From an uncultured Brachyspira sp. (GTDB lineage Bacteria > Spirochaetota > Brachyspiria > Brachyspirales > Brachyspiraceae): a stretch of DNA of 52,687 bases. The stretch lies in NCBI RefSeq assembly GCF_944393015.1, contig NZ_CALXYQ010000020.1:1-52687 (forward strand). The letters are read 5' to 3'. Below the pieces are notes generated by a model. It was not told the origin of the DNA and did not search any database. It worked only from the letters and a program-made list of their open reading frames with translations. A program made the position numbers and the translations under genes. This document shows positions 26,078-34,696 of this stretch, one piece after another; position 1 is the first letter of the stretch, and each line of letters begins with the position of its first letter.

Positions 26078-26746
26078 CTAAAAATTAAACCTTAAAGATG
26101 CTACTATATCATGATTAGACTGAAGTTCTGTAGTGAAAGTTACTCTATAGCTTAAATCTAAACTAATTAACGGAGTTATATGAAATGCCAAACCGCCTCC
26201 AAGTCCGTAAAGAAATTGCACCGTATTATAGTAATAACTGTATTGAAAAATACCATTCTGTTCAAAAGTATTACTAGTTATATATGTGTTTAGTCCTGCT
26301 CCAATCAAGAATCCAGCATAAACAGACATTAAAGGTCTTTTTCCATTATTAATTCTACTTCTAATTGAATCAGGATTATCATAATTTATATACCAAAAAT
26401 AAAAATCATAATAAGCACCGAATAAAAAACTATGTGAATACATTGTTTTTACTTTTGGTATGTAAACATTTCCTAATATAGGATTTCTATATAAATACTC
26501 AAATTCAAGTCTTACAGTGCTGTATTTATGAAATATGTTGAAGTTGTATCCTATTGCAATACCGCCTCCTACATATAAGTTTTGTGTATTTTTTTTATTA
26601 TCATTTTGTTTTCTTATTCCTGAATCTTCTATTTCAAATAGGAATTTAGGTGCTAAATATGCTCCTATATCCATAGACATAAGCATATTAGCGAAACATG
26701 CTGATAATATAGAGATTAATAAAAATTTTCTTATCAAAAACTTCAT
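26078..26746 (-). CDS. Outer-membrane beta-barrel protein (small type, copy 1)
   Basis: 222 residues. Signal peptide to about 24 (ISILSACFANMLMSMDIG), then strands GAYLAPKFLFEI, GGGIAIGYNFNIF, VRLEFEYLYRNPILG, LGGGLAFHITPLISLDLSYRVTF and the ending IVASLRFNF, whose terminal Phe is the expected barrel-assembly signal. It is a paralogue of 25419-26066. It lies 21 bases after the preceding gene in the same operon. Confidence 0.75.
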   Translation of the reverse strand: MKFLIRKFLLISILSACFANMLMSMDIGAYLAPKFLFEIEDSGIRKQNDNKKNTQNLYVGGGIAIGYNFNIFHKYSTVRLEFEYLYRNPILGNVYIPKVKTMYSHSFLFGAYYDFYFWYINYDNPDSIRSRINNGKRPLMSVYAGFLIGAGLNTYITSNTFEQNGIFQYSYYYNTVQFLYGLGGGLAFHITPLISLDLSYRVTFTTELQSNHDIVASLRFNF

Positions 26747-26767
26747 AACATGATTTCCTTAAAAACA

Positions 26768-27478
26768 TCAAAATAATATGCCTATAGCAAATCTTGGCAG
26801 CGGAACAATTCTTATCAAACTTCTATACGAAAAACCTATGTCAAGTATGGATATATCAAAGAAAGGACGAACTCCGCTGTTAACTCCTAATCCTCTTGAA
26901 ATATCTATTCTAAATCCCATCTCTCCTGAAATATAAAAATCCCATATATTAGTATTTCTATTAAAATATGTTAATGTGCTCTTTTGTAATTCTTTTCCTT
27001 GAGTTATAAATAATGTTGTTCCTATTTTAGGCATTAAGAAAAAACCTGAAGCTCTGTCTTTGCCATTAAAATAAAACCTTCCTCCTATAGAAAATCCAAG
27101 ACCATATACATTTCCATTATATTCAGCTTTAGAATTATTATAATATGTTTTCATAGAATAAAATCCGGCATCTACATTAATATCTATTTTTTCTACTAGC
27201 CTGAAAGTATATGTAAGATCTAATCCGAAAGTGCCTTGAAGTTTTAAATTTTGGCTGTTATTTGAAGGCCTTAGAATATTAACAACGGAAGGTGCTACTA
27301 GCATATAAAAGATTGTAGACCCAAAGTTTATACCTATAGAATTCCTATGAGAGTTTAATGCAGTTTCATTTGTTATATTATTTTTATTTTTTTCAATTAC
27401 TATATTTGAAATATCATCAGCGAATGTAATATTAGCAAGTATAAATAAAAATAAAATTATTAATATGTTCTTTCTCAT
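26768..27478 (-). CDS. Outer-membrane beta-barrel protein (large-type relative)
   Basis: 236 residues with a signal peptide (ILIILFLFILANITFAD). Strand-like segments include SIGINFGSTIFYMLV, LGLDLTYTFRLV-like FGLDLTYTFRLVEKI, YGLGFSIGGRFYFN and the ending PRFAIGILF. The C-terminal part (VRPFFDISILDIGFSYRS, PRFAIGILF) matches that of the 309-residue neighbour (VKPYIDISIFEIGYYVRS, PRIGFSLRF), so they are paralogues. Thirteen bases separate them. Predicted outer membrane; role unknown. Confidence 0.72.
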   Translation of the reverse strand: MRKNILIILFLFILANITFADDISNIVIEKNKNNITNETALNSHRNSIGINFGSTIFYMLVAPSVVNILRPSNNSQNLKLQGTFGLDLTYTFRLVEKIDINVDAGFYSMKTYYNNSKAEYNGNVYGLGFSIGGRFYFNGKDRASGFFLMPKIGTTLFITQGKELQKSTLTYFNRNTNIWDFYISGEMGFRIDISRGLGVNSGVRPFFDISILDIGFSYRSLIRIVPLPRFAIGILF

Positions 27479-27491
27479 TATTTATACCTCA

Positions 27492-28421
27492 CTAAAACCT
27501 TAAACTGAAACCTATTCTAGGGAATAGAGAAAATTTTATTGCAGAAACATAGTTAGCCCAAGAAGGGAAAGAACTCCAAGCAGGCACATTGGCACTTAAA
27601 TCTATTAATCCTCCGCCAAAGAAATTGATACCTTCTCTAATATCTTCATACACTCCAGGAAATCCTGAACGAACATAATATCCTATTTCAAATATTGATA
27701 TATCTATATAAGGTTTTACAGGCCATTCTTTAGTAGGGAACAATTCTATACTCCAACCAAGTTCATAAGAGATATACATTCCTGTATCAACAGTATGTCT
27801 TTTAGTTTTTAATCCTGTTACGCCATTTTCTGTTTCTACATCTGATATCAATGCTTCTACACCAAATCTAAAAGTATTAAGAACCTCTCTGTTTTTTCCT
27901 CCAAAAAATGTTACGCCGAAAGTTACAGGAACAAATATTAATGATGTTTTTAATGTTGTATCAGATGCTATCAATCCGCCTATATTTCCCAAATTTCCTG
28001 TATTAACAGTAGAATCAATTAATGCTCCGGCTTTATCTTTTGGTACAGTAAAACTAAGCGACATAGCTTGAACACCAACTCCAACTTCTACACCTATTCT
28101 TGGATGAAGCAGTAATGTATATGATATTGTTGGTACATACCAAAAACTGCCCTTGAAATTTACAGCATTAATGTATTTTTCGTATTTACTAAAATTTAAA
28201 TCTGCTAATCCTATAAATGTTTCATAATTATCTAATATTGTACTAATCATAGGCGGAAATAATGCTACATATCCAGGATTGAGATTTACACTTATTCTTT
28301 GCCTGCCTTTAATCCAGCTATAAGTATTTGTATCCGATTGTGTGGATAATGGTATACCATTGGCATATAGATTAATAAATGATATATTAAATACTATAAT
28401 AGCTGTAAGGATTTTTTTCAT
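27492..28421 (-). CDS. Outer-membrane beta-barrel protein (large type)
   Basis: 309 residues with a signal peptide ending near NLYANG. Strands include FWYVPTISYTLLLHPRIGVEVGVGVQAM, SLIFVPVTFGVTFFGG and YISYELGWSIELFP, and the protein ends PRIGFSLRF with a terminal Phe. It is related to the following 236-residue protein in its last third. No known family was recognised. It lies 23 bases after the leading lipoprotein gene, so expression is shared. Confidence 0.72.
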   Translation of the reverse strand: MKKILTAIIVFNISFINLYANGIPLSTQSDTNTYSWIKGRQRISVNLNPGYVALFPPMISTILDNYETFIGLADLNFSKYEKYINAVNFKGSFWYVPTISYTLLLHPRIGVEVGVGVQAMSLSFTVPKDKAGALIDSTVNTGNLGNIGGLIASDTTLKTSLIFVPVTFGVTFFGGKNREVLNTFRFGVEALISDVETENGVTGLKTKRHTVDTGMYISYELGWSIELFPTKEWPVKPYIDISIFEIGYYVRSGFPGVYEDIREGINFFGGGLIDLSANVPAWSSFPSWANYVSAIKFSLFPRIGFSLRF

Positions 28422-28444
28422 ATTTTAACCTTAATTATATTTTA

Positions 28445-28996
28445 TTATGGATTAGAAATACTAGATTTATTAGGACCATTAGGACCTATAGTTTCAGGAT
28501 TTTTAAAATGATTTCCGCCGTTTAATCCGCTAACTATCTCTTCTATTCTCTTTTTTTCTTCTTCTGTAACATCTGCATTGCTAACTATTTCATCAACATT
28601 AATATTATTAGGATCTTTACTATTAATTATTCCATTAATAGCTCCCAATGCATTTTCATCTCCTACTATACCCAATATTTCATCAACTGCTTCTTTACCT
28701 TTTTCTGTAACTTCTACAGTTCCTAAATTATCTCCAGCAGGTACTGTTATAAGATATCCTCCTTTACCATCATTATATACTCCGCCTACGCCTAATATAG
28801 GATTTTCAAATGTATAATCGCCTTTTCCGTCAATTGTTAATTTATCGCCATCTACTTTAACACCTCCCCAATTTCCATTTTGCATTTTTCCCAAAAAGAA
28901 ATCAGGACCTGGAGATGTTACAGTAAGAGTTGTTTTTTTGCATGAAAATGATGCTATTAAAATAAAAATCATTAAAGCATATCTATAAAATTTCAT
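28445..28996 (-). CDS. Lipoprotein leading the surface-protein operon
   Basis: 183 residues with lipobox ILIASFSC (Cys19). A short beta-rich part (NWGGVKVDGDKLTIDGKGDYTFENP) follows, then a helical acidic segment (VTEKGKEAVDEILGIVGDENAL, VTEEEKKRIEEIVSGL) and a Pro/Asn-rich tail. No family recognised. AGGAG precedes the ATG, and a plausible promoter lies upstream. It is first in a run of nine minus-strand genes for exported proteins. Confidence 0.75.
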   Translation of the reverse strand: MKFYRYALMIFILIASFSCKKTTLTVTSPGPDFFLGKMQNGNWGGVKVDGDKLTIDGKGDYTFENPILGVGGVYNDGKGGYLITVPAGDNLGTVEVTEKGKEAVDEILGIVGDENALGAINGIINSKDPNNINVDEIVSNADVTEEEKKRIEEIVSGLNGGNHFKNPETIGPNGPNKSSISNP

Positions 28997-29030
28997 TATA
29001 TGTTCTCCTAAAAATAAAAATTATAATTTA

Positions 29031-29058
29031 ATTATATAATTTTTATTTATAAAAACAA
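29031..29058 (-). promoter_or_regulatory. Predicted promoter of the surface-protein operon
   Basis: On the minus strand, TTGTTT (29053-29058) and TATAAT (29031-29036) are separated by 16 bases, 35 bases ahead of the ATG at 28996. Confidence 0.5.
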
Positions 29059-29220
29059 CTAAAATAAATGCACTTATATAGACTCGGATATATATACATT
29101 AAAATTAATATCATAAATCATCAAAAATAATTTTTGACTGTATTTTTATTCGTTTTTTATAATATGTTAATATGAAAAATATGTATTATGAATATTTTTA
29201 TTAATTGTATTATATAATGC

Positions 29221-29249
29221 TTGACAGAAAATTTGAATTGAAGTAAAAT
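29221..29249 (+). promoter_or_regulatory. Predicted sigma-70 promoter for the HIRAN gene
   Basis: TTGACA (29221-29226), 17-base spacer, TAAAAT (29244-29249). Confidence 0.65.
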
Positions 29250-29292
29250 TCTTAAATACGCATTAAAGAAATTAAGGTAAATCTTTTGTCTT

Positions 29293-29715
29293 ATGGATAA
29301 AAATACAGAACATATCACTTGTCTAATTAATCATGAAGAGAGTTTCAAAAGAATCATTATAAATAGAAATTACAAAACAAAAAAATACTATATAGATTTT
29401 TTTGTTGCAGGATATAAATATAATAATGGAAAAGATGTTATAGATTTATTACTTAAAAATGAGCCTATAAATTTACTTCGTGATATAACAAATCCTTATG
29501 ACAGATTTGCCATAGCCATTTATGACAGAAGTTTTGATTTCAGATTAGGTTATGTTCCAAGTGTTATTTCACCTTTAATATCATATAAACTTGAAGATAA
29601 AAGAAACAGAGTATATGCAAGAATAAAGAATGTGAAATTAGATGCTATAGATGAATGTAAAATAGAAATAAGAGTATTTATAGATATAGCTAATAAAAAG
29701 AAAAAAGCTATGTGA
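29293..29715 (+). CDS. HIRAN domain protein
   Basis: 140 residues, nearly all one HIRAN domain (about 30-128): FFVAGYKYNNG, LLLKNEPINLLRDITNPYDRFAIAIYD and LGYVPSVISPLI. HIRAN domains bind free 3-prime DNA ends in fork-remodelling enzymes such as HLTF; stand-alone bacterial versions are little studied. It is 47 bases upstream of the DNA polymerase III delta gene, which fits a DNA-end or repair role, though that is inference. A weak AAGG lies unusually far (about 15 bases) from the ATG. Confidence 0.85.
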   Translation: MDKNTEHITCLINHEESFKRIIINRNYKTKKYYIDFFVAGYKYNNGKDVIDLLLKNEPINLLRDITNPYDRFAIAIYDRSFDFRLGYVPSVISPLISYKLEDKRNRVYARIKNVKLDAIDECKIEIRVFIDIANKKKKAM

Positions 29716-29762
29716 TCTATTATATTGCATATAAAAAAAATATATGATATTATATATTTATT

Positions 29763-30779
29763 ATGAATAAAGTTTCAGTAAAAACAGAGATTGAATTTCA
29801 AAAAGTTAAAGATAATTATATAAAAGAACCATTTAAACACTGTATTTATGTACTAACAGGTAAAGAAAGACTTTTTAAAAAGGCATTCATAGCAGCTATG
29901 CATTCAAGTATGTTCCCTGATGAAGGGGATAGCGAGATGAATTACAGTGTATTTTATGATAAAAATGATGCTGTAGGTTTTATGCCTTTAGAGGTAGCTG
30001 ATACTCCTCCATTCGGTTCTAAATTAAGACTAATAGTAATTTATAAATATAATAACTTTCAGGAAGATTTTTTAGATTATTGTTCAAATCCTTCAAAAAC
30101 TTCTATTGTTATACTTGAAACAGAAAGTGCATTAGAAGAAGATCCGATATACAAATATTTTTCAAAAAAGAAAGATGCTAATAATATATATTTTATAGAT
30201 TTTCCGCTTCCTGATGAAAAAGATTTTAGAGGACTGATAAATGCTTATATTATCAAACAAGGCAAAAAAATATCTTCTGAAGCTATAGAATATCTTATTA
30301 ATAATATAAATTTGGATTATGATTCGCTTTATTCGGAACTTGCTAAAATATGCAGCTATAATGATAAAGAATATCTTAATGTTGAAGATATTGCAGATTT
30401 TACTTATGTATCTAAAAATAGGAATATATTTGATTTTTTAGATGCTGTTTTCGAAAGGGATAGAAAAAAATGCTTTAGTATAATGCATAGATTAGATCAA
30501 GACGCTTCAAGTTCTTTAACTTTGATGATGAATAATTTCTTAGCTATCTATTATATGAAAATATTTCCTCCTCAAACTACATTAGGCGAAATAAGTAAAT
30601 TAACAAAAATACCAGAATTTATCTTAAAAAAGAAAAAAACTTCATTGAAATTATTTTCATTAGAAGAGGTAGTTAATATAATATCAAAAATATCATATTT
30701 AAACACTTTAAGTGTTACAACACCTGTTAATATATTCAAAGCTCATTTTGAATTATTCCTGTTTACAATAACAAAGTGA
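29763..30779 (+). CDS. holA: DNA polymerase III, delta subunit
   Basis: 338 residues, the normal length for the clamp-loader delta chain. The N-terminal AAA+-like part begins YVLTGKERLFKKAF. The middle carries FIDFPLPDEKDFRGLINAYIIKQGKKISSEAIEYL, and the C-terminal helical collar domain spans about 215-335 (FDFLDAVFERDRKKCFSIMHRL). It opens the sliding clamp during loading. No ribosome binding site is evident before the ATG. It follows the HIRAN gene and probably shares its promoter. Confidence 0.88.
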   Translation: MNKVSVKTEIEFQKVKDNYIKEPFKHCIYVLTGKERLFKKAFIAAMHSSMFPDEGDSEMNYSVFYDKNDAVGFMPLEVADTPPFGSKLRLIVIYKYNNFQEDFLDYCSNPSKTSIVILETESALEEDPIYKYFSKKKDANNIYFIDFPLPDEKDFRGLINAYIIKQGKKISSEAIEYLINNINLDYDSLYSELAKICSYNDKEYLNVEDIADFTYVSKNRNIFDFLDAVFERDRKKCFSIMHRLDQDASSSLTLMMNNFLAIYYMKIFPPQTTLGEISKLTKIPEFILKKKKTSLKLFSLEEVVNIISKISYLNTLSVTTPVNIFKAHFELFLFTITK

Positions 30780-31092
30780 ATTTATAATGCATTTTATTTT
30801 ATAATAAAAAATTAATGATGAAATTTTGTATTATTAATTATTAAAAAATATATTTTTTATATTTTGGCATTATTGTTTATACATACAAACACTTATATAT
30901 TCAAATAAAGAAGACATTTTATATTTAATTTTTTAGCAATTTCTTTATAAAAATATATTTTAATACAAAAATTAGATAAATAAAACAACTTTTATATTAC
31001 AATTCATAAATTTATTTCATATTAAGAGAATTTGCTTTGACAAATAGCAGTTTATTTTGTATAATATATATTAATTAGGAGGAGTTTTTTCT
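30780..31092. other. Intergenic region (313 bases)
   Basis: Extremely AT-rich. It contains only the promoter at 31037-31065 and the ribosome binding site of the ComFB gene; no clear terminator after holA was found. Confidence 0.6.
31037..31065 (+). promoter_or_regulatory. Consensus sigma-70 promoter for the ComFB gene
   Basis: TTGACA (31037-31042), 17-base spacer, TATAAT (31060-31065), a perfect match. AGGAGGAG at 31077-31084 is a near-perfect ribosome binding site for the ATG at 31093. High expression is expected. Confidence 0.85.
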
Positions 31093-31767
31093 ATGTATTT
31101 AGTAAACCTTATGGAACAGAAAGTTTCAAAACTAGCAGATTCATACTTAAGAGAAAAAAATATTCCCGTTAACACTAATATGCGTATGGATATAATAGCC
31201 TATACATTAAATAGGGTTCAGCCTCAGTATGTTACAAGTGCAAGAGGAGTTCTTCATAGTTATAATAAAGACCCTATACAAAGCAATACTGAAATATTAA
31301 GTATCATAGCAGATGCTTGCGAAATAGTTACTAGAAGAAAAGAAAATACATTGTTGGAGTCAGTTCCTTCTATTGATGAGAGCGGATATTATTTGACTTA
31401 TCCTAGTATAATGGGTAATATTACAGCTTCTAATAATTTTGAAAGAATAGAAAATGCTTTAGTTTATATATTCTCAGATGGAAAGATATTGGAAGGTTAT
31501 GGAGTTAATTTCCCTAATCCTGCTATAGTATCAAGTAATGTTCCTGGTAAATTTATGTTCTGCTTTATGCCTAAAAAAGCAGATTCTAATACAGAAGTTG
31601 AAGTTAAGCTTGATATAGTTGTAGAATCAGAAAAATTCATGCAATATGAAAGCGTATTAACATTTAAATTAAAGCCTTCATACTATAATGCTGGAGATAT
31701 GCCTCTATTCTCTATAGAAGAGGTTAATGATATACTACTTATAGAAAATCATAATATACCTAGCTGA
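31093..31767 (+). CDS. ComFB-domain protein
   Basis: 224 residues. The N-terminal 60 match the late-competence ComFB domain: YLVNLMEQKVSKLADSYL, then MDIIAYTLNRVQPQYVTSARG (37-57), the usual place of the conserved Leu-Asn-x-x-x-P-x-Tyr-Val. The cysteines found in many ComFB proteins are absent. Residues 90-215 form an extra, probably beta-rich domain (YYLTYPSIMGNITASNNF, KFMFCFMPKKADSNTEVEVKLDIVVESEKF) that is not recognised. Promoter and ribosome binding site are both close to consensus. Confidence 0.75.
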   Translation: MYLVNLMEQKVSKLADSYLREKNIPVNTNMRMDIIAYTLNRVQPQYVTSARGVLHSYNKDPIQSNTEILSIIADACEIVTRRKENTLLESVPSIDESGYYLTYPSIMGNITASNNFERIENALVYIFSDGKILEGYGVNFPNPAIVSSNVPGKFMFCFMPKKADSNTEVEVKLDIVVESEKFMQYESVLTFKLKPSYYNAGDMPLFSIEEVNDILLIENHNIPS

Positions 31768-31829
31768 CTATAATATATTTACTGCTGTCAAATATATAGG
31801 CTGTTTGTTTAAAAATTGAAGAGAAGTTG

Positions 31830-32381
31830 ATGAGAGTAATTAGATTTATAGTATTTGCATGTTTTTTAGTTATTTTTATAGTTATAGCAAATATAATTCA
31901 TAAAAATATGAATTCTTATGAAGTTGTTAATATAAAAAATCCATTTACTTATTATAATTTGATAGCCTATAGTAATAATGATATTAAGTCGCTGGCTTCT
32001 ATTTCTTTTAAAGATTCCTTTGAAAGTCTTTCAGAAATGTTCGATATAGAGAGAGCTTTTATACCTAATAATATTTTAAAAAAAGATATTAAAATTAGAG
32101 AAGATGATGCTGAGTTAATTGTATTTACAGGAAGCGATTCTATATCTCAAATAACAGTTAATAGTTATGATAATGTTGAAAATTTATTTGAAAATGTTTT
32201 TGAGAGTTTATCCTCTAATAATACTCAATTAGAAAAACAGTCTTTAGATGATGAAGAAGGCAATCTTTTGGCTGAAATCTATACTCATAAAACTGATAGC
32301 TACAAAATAGTAATAACAAAGACTTATGTATCAAACACTAGTAATTTATCTATAGATTATGTTAACTTATTAGTATTGTAA
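31830..32381 (+). CDS. Membrane-anchored protein of unknown function
   Basis: 183 residues from the ATG at 31830 (GAAGAGAAG upstream). One N-terminal membrane segment (about 4-23, FIVFACFLVIFIVIANII) is followed by an extracytoplasmic domain with alternating strands (DDAELIVFTGSDSISQITVNSY) and an ending ISIDYVNLLVL-like strand. There is no lipobox. No family recognised. It follows the ComFB gene by 62 bases and could be in the same transcript. Confidence 0.65.
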   Translation: MRVIRFIVFACFLVIFIVIANIIHKNMNSYEVVNIKNPFTYYNLIAYSNNDIKSLASISFKDSFESLSEMFDIERAFIPNNILKKDIKIREDDAELIVFTGSDSISQITVNSYDNVENLFENVFESLSSNNTQLEKQSLDDEEGNLLAEIYTHKTDSYKIVITKTYVSNTSNLSIDYVNLLVL

Positions 32382-32423
32382 TGATTTTTTTCTGTGTTAT
32401 TTGTATAAAATATGATTTTTTTC

Positions 32424-32451
32424 TTGACAAATAATTTACTTGATATAATAT
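32424..32451 (+). promoter_or_regulatory. Possible promoter for the Fur-family gene
   Basis: TTGACA (32424-32429), with TAATAT (32446-32451) 16 bases on or TATAAT (32444-32449) 14 bases on. ATTAATTATTAAT at 32463-32475 is a short dyad just downstream that could be an autoregulatory operator; this is speculative. Confidence 0.45.
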
Positions 32452-32499
32452 TACTAAATAAGATTAATTATTAATTGCTTTAGCAAGGAAATTAGGGTT

Positions 32500-32886
32500 A
32501 TGAATAATACAAGAAATACAATACAAAAACAAGTTATTTTAAATGCTGTAAGAGAGCTAAAAAATCATCCTACTTCAGAAGAAGTTTACAATCATATAAA
32601 ACCAAACTTCCCATCTATAAGTTTGGGCACAGTATACAGAAATTTGAATTTACTGTCAGAAACTAAAGAGATACAGAAATTATCTATAATAGATGATGCT
32701 GTTCGTTTTGATCATATAACAAATGATCATTATCATTTTCAATGCAGTAAATGCAAAAAATTATCAGATATACCTATGGAATATCAGAAGAAACTAGATG
32801 AATTAGTTTCAAAAGAATATGATGTAGAAATATTCAAACATGATATTGTATTCACTGGTATCTGTAAAAATTGTAAAGATTTATGA
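32500..32886 (+). CDS. Fur family regulator, PerR-like
   Basis: 128 residues. The winged-helix part contains HPTSEEVYNHI and SLGTVYRNLNLL (recognition helix). The dimer/metal part has RFDHITNDHYHFQCSKCKKLSD. Zn-structural cysteines C82/C85 and C122/C125 are all present, and RFD (D71) with HYH (H77, H79) fits the regulatory metal site of PerR-type peroxide sensors. A zinc- or iron-sensing role is also possible. It would repress oxidative-stress or metal-uptake genes, none of which is adjacent. It is shorter at the N terminus than many relatives. Confidence 0.88.
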   Translation: MNNTRNTIQKQVILNAVRELKNHPTSEEVYNHIKPNFPSISLGTVYRNLNLLSETKEIQKLSIIDDAVRFDHITNDHYHFQCSKCKKLSDIPMEYQKKLDELVSKEYDVEIFKHDIVFTGICKNCKDL

Positions 32887-33020
32887 TATATATGTGCATA
32901 TTCTTAGCATAAATTTATTAATGGTTTTTATTTTTTAATAATAAGTATATTGAAAGTCTTGATTTTAATATTTATATTTTATATACTATTTATATAACAT
33001 TTTAAATTTAAGGAATAATT

Positions 33021-34607
33021 ATGTCAAAAGGCTATTTGGCTTTAGTGCTGCATGCTCACTTGCCTTATGTGAGACACCCTGAACATGAAAATTTTTTGGA
33101 GGAAGAATGGTTATATGAGGCCATAACTGAAACGTATATCCCTCTATTAGATGCTTATGACCGAATGGTTAATGATGGAGTAAACTTTAAGATAACTATG
33201 AGTGTAACTCCGCCTCTTATGAATATGCTAGCTAATGAATTGCTTCAAAATAGATATGTTAAATATATAGAGAAATTAATAAAATTGTCGGAATTGGAAT
33301 GTGAGAGAACTTCATTAGATCCTAACTTTCATCATACAGCTGAATTTTACAGAGATAAGTTTAAAAAGATAAGAGATATATTTGTTTATAAGTATAATAA
33401 AAACTTATTGAATGGATTCAGATACTTTTTAGAAAGAGGTAATTTAGAGATAATTACTTGCGGTGCTACACATGGATTCTTCCCATTTATGCAGGAATAT
33501 CCTAAGGCAATAGAAGCTCAATTAAAAATGGCTGTAAAAACCCATGAAAAACATTTGGGAAGAAAGCCTACAGGAATATGGCTTGGTGAATGCGGTTTCT
33601 TTCCAGGACTTGAAAAGCATCTTGCCAATAATGGTATTAAATACTTCTTTGTTGATACTCATGGTATAATGTATGCTGATAAAGTACCTAAATATGGTGT
33701 TTATGCTCCTTTATACTGTTCTAGAGAGAGCAGGGTTGCAGCTTTTGGAAGAGATATAGAGAGTTCAAGAAGCGTATGGAGTGCCGAAGTAGGTTATCCA
33801 GGCGATTTCAGATACAGAGAATTCTATAGAGATATAGGTTATGATTTGCCTTTCGAATATATTAAGGATTTCATACAAAGCAATGGACTTAGAAAGAATA
33901 CAGGAATAAAATATTATAGAATCACAGGTAAAGACTGTGCTAAAGAACCTTATAATCCTGAATGGGCTATGGAAGCTGCAGGAGATCATGCTGGAAACTT
34001 TATGTTCAATAGAGAAAAACAAATTGAATATTTAGATTCTGTTATGGACAGACCTCCTATAGTAGTATCTCCTTATGATGCTGAATTATTCGGACACTGG
34101 TGGTATGAAGGTCCTATGTTTATAGAATTCTTAATGAGAAAGATTCATTATGATCAAAATACAATAGAAACTATTACACCTAAAGAATATTTGGAAAGAC
34201 ATCCTGTAAACCAAATATCAATGCCTTCAATGTCAAGCTGGGGTGCTAATGGATACGGAGAAGTATGGCTTAATGGTACTAATGGTTGGATATACAGACA
34301 CTTGCATAAAGCTGCTGAAAGAATGATTGAATTGGCTCATGACTACTATAATGAAACAGGTCTTTATGAAAGAGCATTGAATCAGGCAGCACGTGAATTG
34401 CTTCTTGCTCAAAGCAGTGACTGGGCTTTCATTATGCATACTGGTACTATGGTTGATTATGCTGTTAATACTACAAAATTATATATAAAGAGATTTACTG
34501 ATCTTTATTATGCTATTAAAAACAGAGATTTAAACGAAGAATGGCTAAGCAAAATAGAATGGCGTGATGATATATTCCCAGAAATGGATTTCAGAATATA
34601 CAGTTAA
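33021..34607 (+). CDS. 1,4-alpha-glucan branching enzyme, GH57 (DUF1957)
   Basis: 528 residues. The start LALVLHAHLPYVRHPEHENFLEEEWLYEAITETYIPLL is diagnostic of GH57 branching enzymes. The catalytic nucleophile is E190 (WLGECGFFP) and the acid/base is D353 (SPYDAELFGHWWYEGP). The C-terminal helical segment contains SSWGANGYGEVWLNGTNGW. The enzyme makes alpha-1,6 branches in glycogen. The hexose-phosphate mutase at 19891 could supply glucose 1-phosphate for the same pathway, but no other glycogen gene is nearby. AAGGA precedes the ATG. Confidence 0.93.
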   Translation: MSKGYLALVLHAHLPYVRHPEHENFLEEEWLYEAITETYIPLLDAYDRMVNDGVNFKITMSVTPPLMNMLANELLQNRYVKYIEKLIKLSELECERTSLDPNFHHTAEFYRDKFKKIRDIFVYKYNKNLLNGFRYFLERGNLEIITCGATHGFFPFMQEYPKAIEAQLKMAVKTHEKHLGRKPTGIWLGECGFFPGLEKHLANNGIKYFFVDTHGIMYADKVPKYGVYAPLYCSRESRVAAFGRDIESSRSVWSAEVGYPGDFRYREFYRDIGYDLPFEYIKDFIQSNGLRKNTGIKYYRITGKDCAKEPYNPEWAMEAAGDHAGNFMFNREKQIEYLDSVMDRPPIVVSPYDAELFGHWWYEGPMFIEFLMRKIHYDQNTIETITPKEYLERHPVNQISMPSMSSWGANGYGEVWLNGTNGWIYRHLHKAAERMIELAHDYYNETGLYERALNQAARELLLAQSSDWAFIMHTGTMVDYAVNTTKLYIKRFTDLYYAIKNRDLNEEWLSKIEWRDDIFPEMDFRIYS

Positions 34608-34641
34608 ATTATTCTGTTTAAGTGAAAGTAATTAAAAATAA

Positions 34642-34676
34642 AAGAGTATGTATATTTAATATGCATACTCTTTTTT
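34642..34676. terminator. Bidirectional terminator
   Basis: AAGAGTATG pairs with CATACTCTT, extended by ATAT/ATAT with one mismatch, and a T run follows. It lies between convergent genes ending at 34607 (+) and 34697 (-). Confidence 0.85.
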
Positions 34677-34696
34677 ATATTGTTTAAAATATTAAT

